A stretch of DNA of 43,364 nt from Synergistaceae bacterium (GCA_031272035.1 JAISUO010000088.1:1-43364), one strand, 5' to 3'. Positions 1 to 8,746 are shown, counted from the first letter of the stretch. Notes: generated from the sequence alone by a model not told the origin. Translations and numbers: made by a program.

Positions 1-214
1 CGACCTTCGGCTTCTTTCCGCGGCTCTTCAGCCTTTCGACCTCCGAACGGACTTCCGCCTCACTGCTCTTTTACCTCTTTTGGCTCGCCTGTAATTTTGT
101 CAAGTTGCTTACGCCTATATAGGCTCACCCTGGATTAAATCCACTATTCTTTTCCAAGGCTTTTCTCCTGTCCGGGGAGCTTTTTTATCTGCCCCTCAGA
201 AGAGAGCGTGTGGT
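1..214 (-). other. Unassigned left-edge segment with leftward hairpins
   Basis: No gene can be named here. Read leftward, the stretch follows a near-consensus promoter (215-243) and contains a perfect 12-bp palindrome GCCTATATAGGC (113-124), the short hairpin GGATT-T-AATCC (132-142) and a CTCC/GGAG hairpin further upstream. The three minus-strand frames hold only short open stretches; one, at the very edge, is rich in Glu, Lys and Arg and loosely recalls an enzyme N-terminus, but it follows an in-frame stop and has no convincing start or ribosome site. It may be a small structured RNA or the 5' leader of a gene outside the window. The 66 bases between recA and the promoter hold no clear terminator. 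Confidence 0.25.
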
Positions 215-243
215 ATATTACATCCTCAAAACCATTTTGTAAA
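215..243 (-). promoter_or_regulatory. Sigma-70-like promoter reading leftward
   Basis: On the minus strand TTTACA (243-238) and TAATAT (220-215) are separated by exactly 17 bases. The start of transcription would fall near 208. It lies downstream of recA, so it drives whatever lies beyond the left edge. Confidence 0.55.
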
Positions 244-280
244 GGTCCAAAGTTCAATTTTAAGTAAAATCCGCAGGAAC

Positions 281-1411
281 TCAGGGCTGACTGTCGTCGT
301 CCGAAAGGTCCAAAATACCTTCTTCCACGTCCAGCGGCTCGCCCGCCTCCACCGCGGTTTTATCCTCGTCGGCGTCGGGAATGGGCTGGGTGAAGCCAAT
401 CCCCTGGCTCACGGCAGCCATGATTTCCGTCACGATTTCCTGCTGCAGTTCCGGATTTTTATCCAGCATCTGAGCCACCGACTCTTTGCCCTGTCCCAGA
501 GTCTCTCCCTTGTAAGCCAGCCAGGAGCCTCTGCGTTTGATGATCTCATAGTCCACCGCCATATCCACCACGGACACGCCCCTCGGAATTCCCTTTCCGT
601 AAATCAGGCTGGTATGAGCCAGTCTGAAGGGAGGAGCCTGCTTGTTTTTGACGACTTTTATGTACAGCTCGTGGCCGATGGTTTCGTCGCCCTTGTCGAT
701 TTTTTTGCCTCGGCGCACCTCCAGGCGTACGGAGGAATAGAACTTCAAAGCCCTGCCTCCCGTCGTCGTTTCGGTGGGCCCCGCCCCGTACCCCGTGGAA
801 ATCACCGCCCGAAGCTGGTTGATGAAAATGACGCAGCAGTTGGTCTTCGAAACGATAGAGGTCAAACGGCGCAGCGCATAGGACATGAGGCGGGCGTGAA
901 GGCCCATCTGACTTTCGCCGATTCTGCCGTCGATCTCCGCCTGAGGCGTCAGGGCCGCCACGGAGTCCACGACCACGACCTCCACCGCTCCGCTGCGCAC
1001 CAGGGCATCCAGTACGTAAAGGGCCTGTTCGCCGCTGTCGGGCTGAGCCAGATAAAGCGACTCGATATTCACCCCGAGGGTGGCGGCAAGGCGGGGATCC
1101 AGCGCATGTTCGGCGTCGATGAAGGCGGCGGTGCCTCCCGCTTTCTGCGCCTCTGCTATGGCGTACAGGGCAACAGTGGTTTTACCCGATCCCTCGGGCC
1201 CGAATATCTCAATGATGCGCCCCTTCGGAAAACCGCCAATCCCCAGAGCCACGTCCAGCGGCAGAATACCGGACGGGATAACCTCCACATTCTTTTTGAC
1301 GGTTTCTCCCAGACGCATGATAGAGCCATCGCCAAATTTACTTCGAATGTCTTCGAGCGTCTGCTCCAGCATATCTTCCTTAGTTTGCGGCCCCTTTTTT
1401 TTAACGGCCAA
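281..1411 (-). CDS. recA: Recombinase RecA
   Basis: RecA forms filaments on single-stranded DNA, drives strand exchange and triggers LexA cleavage. The 376-residue product has the family's usual length. Walker A GPEGSGKT is at 71-78, Walker B VVVVDS at 145-150, and the polymerisation and L1 regions are recognisable. The L2 DNA-binding loop (about 200-220) ends in the conserved TTTGG, but the usual segment that resembles KIGVMFGNPE is replaced by VISTGYGAGPTE, two residues longer. The C-terminus is acidic, as in other RecA proteins. The start is TTG at 1411, chosen because an AAAGGGG ribosome site lies about 9 bases upstream; a later ATG at codon 14 would cut the N-terminal helix. It is the last gene of a leftward block after cinA, a common bacterial pairing. 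No LexA-type box was recognised upstream. Confidence 0.97.
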   Translation of the reverse strand: MAVKKKGPQTKEDMLEQTLEDIRSKFGDGSIMRLGETVKKNVEVIPSGILPLDVALGIGGFPKGRIIEIFGPEGSGKTTVALYAIAEAQKAGGTAAFIDAEHALDPRLAATLGVNIESLYLAQPDSGEQALYVLDALVRSGAVEVVVVDSVAALTPQAEIDGRIGESQMGLHARLMSYALRRLTSIVSKTNCCVIFINQLRAVISTGYGAGPTETTTGGRALKFYSSVRLEVRRGKKIDKGDETIGHELYIKVVKNKQAPPFRLAHTSLIYGKGIPRGVSVVDMAVDYEIIKRRGSWLAYKGETLGQGKESVAQMLDKNPELQQEIVTEIMAAVSQGIGFTQPIPDADEDKTAVEAGEPLDVEEGILDLSDDDSQP

Positions 1412-1458
1412 CGGAAAACACCCCTTTTCGATTCCTTCGATTTCTTATGAATCCCGAC

Positions 1459-1500
1459 ATTTAATCCTCAAAATTTAATCCTCAAAATTCGATTCCCAAA
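1459..1500. repeat. 14-bp tandem repeat between cinA and recA
   Basis: Two perfect copies of ATTTAATCCTCAAA (1459-1472 and 1473-1486) are followed by a degenerate third copy (1487-1500, 10 of 14 matching). It ends one base before the cinA stop codon. Confidence 0.85.
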
Positions 1501-1501
1501 G

Positions 1502-2656
1502 CTACAGTTCACACATACGCCGCCATACCTCGGAAAGGGCGACGCCAACGGCCCTCTCCCGAACAGCTTCCCGGCCGCCGGATAATTGTTTGAGGAAAGA
1601 GCGGCATTGCTTTACGCCGTTCTGTCGCGAGGCCAGAGCGAACCACACCGTGCCCACGGGTTTTTCCGCGCTGCCTCCGTCAGGCCCGGCTATTCCCGTG
1701 ATCGCCACCGCGACGGAAGTTCCGTACAGTTCGAGAGCGCCACGCGCCATATATTCGGCGCAATCCCCGCTGACCGCGCCATGTCGCTCCAAAAGAAATT
1801 CGGGAACGCTCAAAACTTTTTTCTTGGCTTCGTTATGGTAAACCACGGCGCTGCCCGTGAAAACAGCCGAAATTCCAGGAAGACCGGTCAGAGATGCGCC
1901 CACAAGCCCTCCGGTGCAGGACTCCGCACAGGATACCGTCAGATTCTTTTCCAACCCCGTTTTCAGAATTGCCTGAGGCAGTGTGACGCAGCCTTCGGGA
2001 AGCGCATCGGGGCCAAAACGCTCACGCACCGCGCATGCGGCTTCTTTCACCCGTCGGGGTTCTCCCCGAATCACGAACTCCACCAGTCCAAACGAAGGAA
2101 GAATCGAAACGTGAAAGTCCGGATCCGCCGTAATATCCGCCAGTCGCTCAGCCACCAGGCTTTCCCGAACGCCGATGATTCCGACAGATTCCCATCCACG
2201 GTCACTTTGCAGCAACGGCACAATCTCCTGTCGCACCATCGCCTCGAACTCGCCGGGGACTCCCGGAAAACTCCAGACCTTCGTCCCCGCCCTCTCAAAT
2301 CGAATGCCCAGCGCCGACCCCGCGGGGTTCAAAACACCCTCCGCGGCCGCTGGAACTGCCTGCTGATTCCTTTCTTCACTCACGGGGAGAGGGCAGCCCA
2401 GATATTCCGCCAGGGCCCCCCGGGTCCTGTCGTCGTGAGTAGGGCCAAGCCCCCCCGACAGAACCAGCATATCGACCTGCCCCACCCAGCGTTTCAGCGC
2501 CTCGACAATATCGGACCGGTCATCGGGGATCACCTCCGCGCGCCGCACCTTCCATCCGGCATCGTGCAGACGCCAGGCCAGAGAAGCGCAGTTGCCCTCG
2601 CGCCGGATACCGCTCAAAAGTTCATCTCCAACGGCAATCAACACGGCTGTTTTCAA
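1502..2656 (-). CDS. cinA: CinA-family protein (competence/damage-inducible, NMN amidohydrolase type)
   Basis: The 384-residue product has the two-domain CinA layout. The N-terminal molybdopterin-binding-like (MoCF/COG1058) domain begins with GDELLSG near residue 10 and carries GGLGPTHDDRT. The C-terminal CinA domain shows CAESCTGGLVGASLTGLPG and AITGIAGPDGG, the segment associated with nicotinamide mononucleotide deamidation in related proteins. The start is TTG at 2656, with a GGGG stretch about 11 bases upstream; the open frame continues further but there overlaps pgpA. It sits 35 bases after pgpA and 90 bases before recA in the same direction, and cinA-recA adjacency is frequent in bacteria. 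The N-terminal pyrophosphatase role is inferred from the family. Confidence 0.9.
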   Translation of the reverse strand: MKTAVLIAVGDELLSGIRREGNCASLAWRLHDAGWKVRRAEVIPDDRSDIVEALKRWVGQVDMLVLSGGLGPTHDDRTRGALAEYLGCPLPVSEERNQQAVPAAAEGVLNPAGSALGIRFERAGTKVWSFPGVPGEFEAMVRQEIVPLLQSDRGWESVGIIGVRESLVAERLADITADPDFHVSILPSFGLVEFVIRGEPRRVKEAACAVRERFGPDALPEGCVTLPQAILKTGLEKNLTVSCAESCTGGLVGASLTGLPGISAVFTGSAVVYHNEAKKKVLSVPEFLLERHGAVSGDCAEYMARGALELYGTSVAVAITGIAGPDGGSAEKPVGTVWFALASRQNGVKQCRSFLKQLSGGREAVRERAVGVALSEVWRRMCEL

Positions 2657-2691
2657 TTTTTGTTTTACCCCCGTTTCCTGGGTCCGGTCTT

Positions 2692-3165
2692 CTACAGAAA
2701 TGACAGAAATAAGGTTCTCAGCCAGCCCTGATCCAGAAAAATCCATGCAATACTCTGCAAAATCAGGTTCACCAGGATGCCCCCCACAATGTCGTCCGCC
2801 ATGATTCCCCAGCCCGACGACAGTTTTTCGGCCGTACACACGGGAACGGGCTTGAGAATATCGACGATACGAAAAAGAAAAAACGCCGGAATGAGGAACG
2901 AAGGAGGAAGAGCCCACAGCGACAGCCACATTCCCACCACTTCGTCGATAACGACTTCCGGAGGGTCGCTTTTTCCCGTCTCTTTCGCGTAAACGCTCGC
3001 GGCGCCCACACCAAAAGCCGCTGTCAGAAAAATGACCCACTCGTTTATGGGGAAAAGCACATACAAAACACAGGCTACAGCGGAACCTACGGTCCCCGGC
3101 ATTTTTGTCAGGTACCCCGCTCCGCAGAGAGTGGCCGCCGCCTTCGCCGCATCGAACCGCCTCAC
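2692..3165 (-). CDS. pgpA: Phosphatidylglycerophosphatase A
   Basis: PgpA removes phosphate from phosphatidylglycerophosphate to give phosphatidylglycerol in the inner membrane. The 157-residue product fits the family length and has its motifs in order: GAGYLTKMPGTVGS near 16-29, DPPEVVIDEVVGMW, FRIVDILKP and GWGIMADDIVGG, with several hydrophobic helices between them. The start is GTG at 3165, overlapping the rimO stop codon as GTGA, with AAGGAGA eight bases upstream. This indicates translational coupling to rimO. The open frame extends further upstream, but that part only mirrors the rimO C-terminus in another frame. Confidence 0.9.
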   Translation of the reverse strand: MRRFDAAKAAATLCGAGYLTKMPGTVGSAVACVLYVLFPINEWVIFLTAAFGVGAASVYAKETGKSDPPEVVIDEVVGMWLSLWALPPSFLIPAFFLFRIVDILKPVPVCTAEKLSSGWGIMADDIVGGILVNLILQSIAWIFLDQGWLRTLFLSFL

Positions 3166-4523
3166 GAGCGCAGTCTCCTTCCAAAGAGGTCGTACTCCGC
3201 GGCGTCCGTAATTTCGACCTCGACCAGGTCGCCGGGTTCGAGACCGGCGCCGTCTTCGATGCAGACCATGCCGTCCACCTCCGGCGCGTCCCTCCAGGAA
3301 CGTCCCCAAGCCGAACAGGAGTCGAGCGCGTCCGCGTCTGAATCGTGAATCGGACTTCTCCCAGGAGTTTCAGCGCCTTCGATTTCCTCCACCAGAACCT
3401 GCAGCCGTTTTCCCACAAAGAGGGCGTTGCGTTCCTGAGATATTTCCGCCTGAAGGCTCATCAGCCGCTCGTAGCGCTCTTCTTTGATTTCATCGGGAAT
3501 CTGCCCCGGCAGAAGCGCGGCTTTCGTCCCCTCCTCCGGGGAATAGAGGAACGCCCCGACGCGGTCCGGTTCCATCTCCTCCAGAAAATCGAGAACACGA
3601 GAAAACTGCTCTTCCGTTTCACCGGGAAATCCCACCATGATCGTGGTCCGAAGGGTAAACAGAGGGTTCTTTTCCCGAAGGTAACGAAATATTTTTCGGA
3701 TATGAGCCGATGCGGGGCTGCGATTCATGGCGGCAAGGATGGCATCGTCAATATGCTGTATGGGAATATCCAGATAGGGAAGCACCTTTTCCTTTTCGGC
3801 AAGGAAATCCAGAAATTCGGGCGTAACGCGGTCGGGATGGAGATAGAGCAGACGCAGCCAGGTCCCTTCCGGCAGGGCGTCATCCAGAGCGCTGAGAAGG
3901 TCCCTGATGTGGGGAGTCCCGTCGATGTCTCTGCCGTACGCCGTCAGGTCCTGCCCCACGAGACAAAGCTCCTTCGCCCCGGAAGCGCAGAGAGAACGGG
4001 CCTCCTCCACCAGTTCCGGAACGGGGACGCTGCGTAAACGTCCGCGGATGAGGGGAATCGTGCAGTAGGAGCAGAAGGTGTCGCAGCCCTCCCCCACCTT
4101 CAGACAGCGGGTCCAGGGGCTGCCGTCCGGAAGGAGGCCCCGGGGAAGGCAATTTGTTGTCCGGTGAACCGGTGATGTCCCCTCGGAAAGAAAGTCGAGA
4201 ATTTTATCCCGCTCTTCAGCCCCGGCCCAAAGGTCCACCGAGGGCAGTTCCCTGCGCAGGTCCGCTTCGTAACGATTGACCAGGCAGCCCGTCACGATTA
4301 TTTTTTCGAGCTTCCCCCGCTCTTTCAAAGCTTCGAGGTCCAGAATGGCATCGATATTTTCTTTGACCGCATCCTGAATGAACCCGCAGGTATTGATCAA
4401 CCCCGCCTGTGCGTCGTTGGAATTTCCCACGATTTTGTGCCCGCCGGCCTCCAGCAGGCCGATCAGGTGCTCGCTGTCCACACTGTTCTTGGCACAGCCC
4501 ATGCTCATAAAAAATATATTCAT
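3162..4523 (-). CDS. rimO: Ribosomal protein S12 methylthiotransferase RimO
   Basis: RimO is a radical-SAM enzyme that methylthiolates an aspartate of ribosomal protein S12. The 453-residue product shows the N-terminal UPF0004 domain with cluster cysteines in GCAKNSVDSE, NTCGFI and TGCLVNRY, then the radical-SAM motif in GCDTFCSYCTIP, then a C-terminal TRAM domain with GRSWRDAPEVDG. Within the TRAM region there is an Asp/Ser/Ala-rich stretch before that motif that looks longer than usual. The start ATG at 4523 gives the normal N-terminus MNIFFMSMGC; the upstream extension overlaps intergenic sequence. It lies 16 bases after rodZ and overlaps pgpA by four bases, so it is part of the same leftward operon. 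Confidence 0.94.
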   Translation of the reverse strand: MNIFFMSMGCAKNSVDSEHLIGLLEAGGHKIVGNSNDAQAGLINTCGFIQDAVKENIDAILDLEALKERGKLEKIIVTGCLVNRYEADLRRELPSVDLWAGAEERDKILDFLSEGTSPVHRTTNCLPRGLLPDGSPWTRCLKVGEGCDTFCSYCTIPLIRGRLRSVPVPELVEEARSLCASGAKELCLVGQDLTAYGRDIDGTPHIRDLLSALDDALPEGTWLRLLYLHPDRVTPEFLDFLAEKEKVLPYLDIPIQHIDDAILAAMNRSPASAHIRKIFRYLREKNPLFTLRTTIMVGFPGETEEQFSRVLDFLEEMEPDRVGAFLYSPEEGTKAALLPGQIPDEIKEERYERLMSLQAEISQERNALFVGKRLQVLVEEIEGAETPGRSPIHDSDADALDSCSAWGRSWRDAPEVDGMVCIEDGAGLEPGDLVEVEITDAAEYDLFGRRLRS

Positions 4524-4539
4524 CGACAGCCGCCCGTGG

Positions 4540-5409
4540 TCACTGCAATTTCTTATATGTCCCGTCCGGACTGTATTGGTAGGTTTCCGAGTTTTTAGAC
4601 CCCTTTGGATTGACCACTCCCAGATCTTTGCCATTCAGCACGATTTCCACCATGTTCGGACGTCCATAGGTCACCTTCGCCGGAGAGGGCAGATCCCAGG
4701 AGACCTCCGTCCCGGATTTCAGAGTTTTGCTGAAAAGAACCTGAGTCCCGATCGTCACTTTCATCCAGACATCTCCTTTGGCCCTGAAGGCGATAAAGGG
4801 TTTTGCCGGTTCCGGTTCGGGTTCAGGCTCCAGGCTGACCGCCGGGGGAAGAATCGAGAGAGACGCATCCGCCGAAAAGAGAACGTCCCGGGAGCTCACG
4901 TCCCCGGAGACGGCGGCGTTTTCGCCTCCGCCCGGTTTTTCCGGCGTCGAGGCGTTCATGTCCTGATACTTCATGACGAGACTGCTCAACGGATTGTTTT
5001 CCCAGGAGTACCAGACATATCCCCCCGCTCCCAGCAGAACCAGAATCAGAAGGGTAAACAGCCAGAACCGGGAGGCCAGCCTGAACCCTTTTGTGGGGTA
5101 GGTGCTGTCCCCCAGAACGTTTATGGGCGTCAGGGACTGCTCTTTTCGAGATTCTCTGTTCAGCCAGGAGATGAACTCTTCCTTCAGGTCCTCGGCGCCA
5201 ATGACGCCCAGGTATGTACGCACAAAACCGCGAACGTAGACCAGATCCGGAAATCCCTGATAGTTCCCCTCTTCTATTCCTCGAAGAAACTCGATACGCA
5301 CACGCGTTCTTTCAAAAATATCTTCCAGAGAAAAACCGGCGCCTTCACGCCGATCTCTGGCCATGCTCCCAAGCTCCCTCAGAGCTTCATCTCGGTCCGA
5401 AGCGGGCAT
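4540..5409 (-). CDS. RodZ-like cell-shape protein (HTH, single membrane helix)
   Basis: RodZ links the MreB cytoskeleton to the cell envelope in rod-shaped bacteria. The 289-residue product has an N-terminal helix-turn-helix of the RodZ type (about 10-75), a linker, one membrane helix (about 112-135), a Pro/Glu-rich spacer containing a PEPEPEPA run, and a C-terminal beta-rich domain of the DUF4115 kind. The start is ATG at 5409, with AAGGAGG nine bases upstream; a TTG two codons earlier is too close to that site. The gene overlaps the end of rpe by 23 bases, so the two are co-transcribed. No mreB is present in the window. Confidence 0.82.
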   Translation of the reverse strand: MPASDRDEALRELGSMARDRREGAGFSLEDIFERTRVRIEFLRGIEEGNYQGFPDLVYVRGFVRTYLGVIGAEDLKEEFISWLNRESRKEQSLTPINVLGDSTYPTKGFRLASRFWLFTLLILVLLGAGGYVWYSWENNPLSSLVMKYQDMNASTPEKPGGGENAAVSGDVSSRDVLFSADASLSILPPAVSLEPEPEPEPAKPFIAFRAKGDVWMKVTIGTQVLFSKTLKSGTEVSWDLPSPAKVTYGRPNMVEIVLNGKDLGVVNPKGSKNSETYQYSPDGTYKKLQ

Positions 5410-6106
5410 TGACAAGAGCCTCCTTAGCTATAATTCTCGATTCCTCCAAAAAACGGGCGGGATTTGAACTGCCGAAAACGGCGCTGCCCATGACAACAAC
5501 GTCACACCCCGCGGCGACAACCTCCGCCAGATTGTCCTGATTGACGCCGCCGTCCAGCTCCGTGAGATAGCCATAACCTTCTGCGGCTCGCAGACGCACG
5601 AGATCCCGCATTTTTTCCAGAACGCTCCCCATCAGCTTCTGCCCTCCGAAACCCGGAGTCACCGACATCAGCAGCACCACATCCACCCGGTCCAGCACAA
5701 AGCAGGCCTGTTCCACGGGAGTGGCCGGCGCGAGTACGACTCCTGCCCTGAGCCCGGCCTGACGAATGCGATCCAGACGGCTGCAAAGCAGCTGAGGATC
5801 CACCTCGGCGTGAATCGTGATCTGGGAAGCTCCGGCCTCTATGCAGGCGGGCAGGACGACGTCCAGGGCATTCGTCATCAGGTGAACGTCCAGAAACGCC
5901 TCCCTGTATTTCCCGCGCAGAGCTTTCACCATCCCGGGGCCGAAGGAAATGTTCGGAACGAAATGGCCGTCCATGACGTCGAGATGCAACCAGTCGTAAT
6001 TCCCCGAAAGCGACTCCACCGCGGCCTCCACATTCAAGGGATCCGCCCCCAGAACAGAAGGCGCAAACAACGTCTTACCCTTTTTCATTATACCCGTATC
6101 GTTCAT
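5387..6106 (-). CDS. rpe: Ribulose-phosphate 3-epimerase
   Basis: Rpe interconverts ribulose 5-phosphate and xylulose 5-phosphate in the pentose phosphate pathway. The sequence has the TIM-barrel signatures of the family: FAPSVLGAD at the start, WLHLDVMDGHFVPNISFGP with metal-binding His/Asp residues, VHLM, SVTPGFGGQ and the phosphate-binding ELDGGVNQDN. The length of 239 residues is close to the usual 220. Two ATG codons are possible, 6106 and 6088, and neither has a strong ribosome site; the upstream one is listed. It is 19 bases after the PASTA gene, in the rsmB-PASTA-rpe order common in bacteria with this block. Confidence 0.92.
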   Translation of the reverse strand: MNDTGIMKKGKTLFAPSVLGADPLNVEAAVESLSGNYDWLHLDVMDGHFVPNISFGPGMVKALRGKYREAFLDVHLMTNALDVVLPACIEAGASQITIHAEVDPQLLCSRLDRIRQAGLRAGVVLAPATPVEQACFVLDRVDVVLLMSVTPGFGGQKLMGSVLEKMRDLVRLRAAEGYGYLTELDGGVNQDNLAEVVAAGCDVVVMGSAVFGSSNPARFLEESRIIAKEALVNARFGPR

Positions 6107-6125
6107 ATCCCAAAATCCGTTCGAT

Positions 6126-7388
6126 CTACATATACCGGTCCTGCCAGACAAATTCACCGCCAAGGTAAATGGTCACGGCACATTCCTTCGAATAGGGGGC
6201 ATCCAGCGATACATACTCTCCGCTTTTGGCCTCCCGATTCAGAAGCACTTTGGTTCCGGCGGGGTCCACCATCTCAATTTTAAGCTGCAACGGGCGAGCC
6301 AGAGGCGGCACCTGGTAGCGTATCCGCGCGATTTTCCCCCCCGCGGGCTGAAGATTCGCGGGGACTTTGGGGGGAGTCGGCGGCGTTTCCGGCTCTTTTG
6401 CGGGAGCGGTCCCCGTTCCTGGAGCCGAAGTCGTCGTACCTCCGCCGGAAGGAAGCGTTTTTTCTCCCGAAAGGGCGGGATTCTGAATCACCTGCACCAC
6501 CGGTTTGCCCGTATCCGCGTTTCCCGAGGCCCTGGACGAAGTGGAAGGACTCCTGGACTCCGCCACGACCACATCGTCATAACCGGGAATTTTCACCACC
6601 ACCTGGGAAGAAGGCGCGGAGGAAGGGGCGTCTCCGGAGCTTCCGGCGACGCTTTTCGGGGTTCCGGGCGTTTCCGGACGCTTTGCCGTCACCACCCTCA
6701 GCAGCACGCTCTCTCCCGCCCGCACCGTCGTGCCGGCCGCGGGACGCGTTCCCGCCACGGATCCTTCCGGTTCGTTGGGACTGTAAACCGGATCGACCCT
6801 GGCGACCTTCAGGGAATTGGCGGCGAGGATCTCCCGGGCCTGCCGCTCCGACATCCGGGCCACGTCAGGAATGACCACCCGACCCTCCCCCCCCGCGTTG
6901 ACGAGAAGGTCGATCCTGGAATCCGCGGGAATGTTCGCCGGCGCCGCGGGGCTCTGTGCAATAACCGTTCCCACGGGCTGGGAATCGTCCCGAATTCGAA
7001 CGATGTCTCCGATCCGGAATCCCTGGTTGCGAATGGCATCCTGCGCCCGCGCGAGGTCCAGATTGCGAACGTCGGGAACGCCCCGACGGGGTCCCCCCTG
7101 GCTGATCTGCAGAATAACGACCCCGCCCTCCCGGCGCAGCCGGACGCCCGCCTCCGGGGATTGAGTCAGCACCCGCCCCTGGGGCAGACTTGAGGGAACC
7201 CGCACCACATTCGCCGCAAGCCCCAAACGTTCCAGCGCCGCAACGGCCTCGTCGGCCGGCATGTCGCTCAGATGAGGCACCGTCACGTCGTCGACGCCGC
7301 TGAAAAACACGGTGTAGACCGCAACGGCTCCCGACGCAAAAATCACCAACACCACCAGCAAAAGTGTCCAACGAAACAATTTATCCAT
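6126..7388 (-). CDS. Membrane-anchored PASTA-domain protein
   Basis: The 420-residue product begins with a short cytoplasmic stretch and one membrane helix (about 5-28). Three PASTA repeats follow (roughly 33-240), recognisable from VTVPHLSDM, GVPDVRNLDLARAQD and VIPDVARMSERQA openings and VLTQSPEAG or VIAQSPAAP closings. A long Pro/Ser/Thr-rich linker and a C-terminal beta-rich domain complete it. PASTA domains bind peptidoglycan or muropeptides. Unlike PrkC/PknB proteins there is no kinase domain, and the C-terminal domain is unfamiliar. The start ATG at 7388 lies ten bases after GGAGG and five bases past the rsmB stop, suggesting coupling. A role in sensing or binding the cell wall is inferred. 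Confidence 0.85.
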   Translation of the reverse strand: MDKLFRWTLLLVVLVIFASGAVAVYTVFFSGVDDVTVPHLSDMPADEAVAALERLGLAANVVRVPSSLPQGRVLTQSPEAGVRLRREGGVVILQISQGGPRRGVPDVRNLDLARAQDAIRNQGFRIGDIVRIRDDSQPVGTVIAQSPAAPANIPADSRIDLLVNAGGEGRVVIPDVARMSERQAREILAANSLKVARVDPVYSPNEPEGSVAGTRPAAGTTVRAGESVLLRVVTAKRPETPGTPKSVAGSSGDAPSSAPSSQVVVKIPGYDDVVVAESRSPSTSSRASGNADTGKPVVQVIQNPALSGEKTLPSGGGTTTSAPGTGTAPAKEPETPPTPPKVPANLQPAGGKIARIRYQVPPLARPLQLKIEMVDPAGTKVLLNREAKSGEYVSLDAPYSKECAVTIYLGGEFVWQDRYM

Positions 7389-7393
7389 ACCAA

Positions 7394-8725
7394 TCAGGCC
7401 TCCGCCTTTTTCATGACGACAGAAACATAAAAACCATCCAGCCAGGGTTCCTTCGGCCAGATATATGTCCCCCACGGACGCCCGCGGCGCACGTGACTCC
7501 CCTCCCAGGAAACATCCAGGACGACACATTCCGGATGTTTCAGCAGAGCTCCTGCCACGATGTTTTCATTTTCCTGACGAAGAAGACTGCAGGTCGCATA
7601 AATTATAATACCACCGTCGGCCGTCAGCGTTAACGCCCGCTCCAGCAAAGCCGCCTGCAATTCGCAGATTTTATCCAGCCTGGCCCAGTTCAGCTTCCAT
7701 TTGGACTCCGGCTTGCGGTTCCAGGTTCCGCTCCCCGAGCAGGGCGCGTCCAGAAACACCAGGGATGGACGTTCTCCCGGAGAAAGCGACAGGGCATCCC
7801 CGGCCCGCAGCGTCACTCTGGATTCCACCTTCAGGCGCTTCATTTCTCCCATCGCGGCCAGATGCCGTCCCGCGGACAACTCCCAGCATTCGAGGCGGGC
7901 TTTCGGCAGAGATTGGGCGATCTGAGCGGCCTTGACCCCGCGCCCCGAACACATGTCGAGAATGAGGCCGTTTCTCCAGAAATCCCTCGCCAGAGACGCC
8001 GCCAGCATGGAGCCCTCCGTCTGCATCGTCACCCGTCCCTCTTTGAAGCCGGGAACCAGCGAAGGCAGCGCCGTTGAAGGAAGACGCAGAGAGCCCGCAA
8101 AAAGGTCGGAAAGCTCTGTCGTCACTCCTTTTTTCTCCAGCATCTCCCGTACCTCCTCCCGTTCTTCCGGCATTGTCCGCAGGGCGGCCCGGGGAGAAAG
8201 CTGCATCAAATCGAAAAGTTCATTCAGTTCTCCGGTGTTCCAGGTTTTTTTCCAGGCCGGAAGCGACCACACGGGGATGCCGGCCCAGAGCGCGCGATCC
8301 TCCAGAATCGGGCTGCGCCGCAGTTTTTCCATCTCCTCCGCGCCCGTTTCTCCCACGCTGTGCAGAACCGCGTTCACCAGAGGAACGGCCTTCGACTCCC
8401 CTCCGGCCTTCAAAAGCTCCAAAAGAGCGTTGACCAGAACCCCTCCGGCAAAGCGGCGAAGCCCCAGCAGTCCCGCCGTCCCCAGCAGAAGACAGTCCGC
8501 TGTCTGGTGAGACGGCTTTTCTGTTTTGACGCGCCCTTTTTTCAGGCGGGAGGTGAATATCGCCGTCCAGAGAGCCTCCCGCCGCAGAGCGAGATAAACG
8601 AGAGAAGAAGCCAGGGTGAGCTCCTTCGGGGAAATTTTTGCTCCCAGCGATCGCAGTTCCTCGGAGGCAATCCCTCCGCCTCTTACGGCTCTGAGGACGA
8701 CATACGCCCCTTCAATTCCACGCAA
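7394..8725 (-). CDS. 16S rRNA (cytosine-C5) methyltransferase, RsmB/NOP family
   Basis: The 443-residue product fits RsmB (Sun): an N-terminal NusB-like helical domain (about 1-135), then a SAM-dependent methyltransferase. Motif I DMCSGRG is at 257-263, motif IV contains DAPCSGSG (Cys at 329) and motif VI contains YATCSLL (Cys near 379), the two cysteines used in m5C chemistry. E. coli RsmB modifies C967 of 16S rRNA. The start is TTG at 8725, six bases after a perfect AGGAGG; the open frame runs on but overlaps a terminator-like hairpin. It is followed at once by the PASTA gene and rpe. The exact target base is inferred. Confidence 0.88.
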   Translation of the reverse strand: MRGIEGAYVVLRAVRGGGIASEELRSLGAKISPKELTLASSLVYLALRREALWTAIFTSRLKKGRVKTEKPSHQTADCLLLGTAGLLGLRRFAGGVLVNALLELLKAGGESKAVPLVNAVLHSVGETGAEEMEKLRRSPILEDRALWAGIPVWSLPAWKKTWNTGELNELFDLMQLSPRAALRTMPEEREEVREMLEKKGVTTELSDLFAGSLRLPSTALPSLVPGFKEGRVTMQTEGSMLAASLARDFWRNGLILDMCSGRGVKAAQIAQSLPKARLECWELSAGRHLAAMGEMKRLKVESRVTLRAGDALSLSPGERPSLVFLDAPCSGSGTWNRKPESKWKLNWARLDKICELQAALLERALTLTADGGIIIYATCSLLRQENENIVAGALLKHPECVVLDVSWEGSHVRRGRPWGTYIWPKEPWLDGFYVSVVMKKAEA

Positions 8726-8746
8726 CCTGCTCCTCCTGATAAATAC

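Noticed and set aside
2657-3418. Upstream extension of the cinA frame
   Set aside because: It overlaps pgpA and rimO completely and has no family similarity; the TTG at 2656 gives the proper N-terminus.
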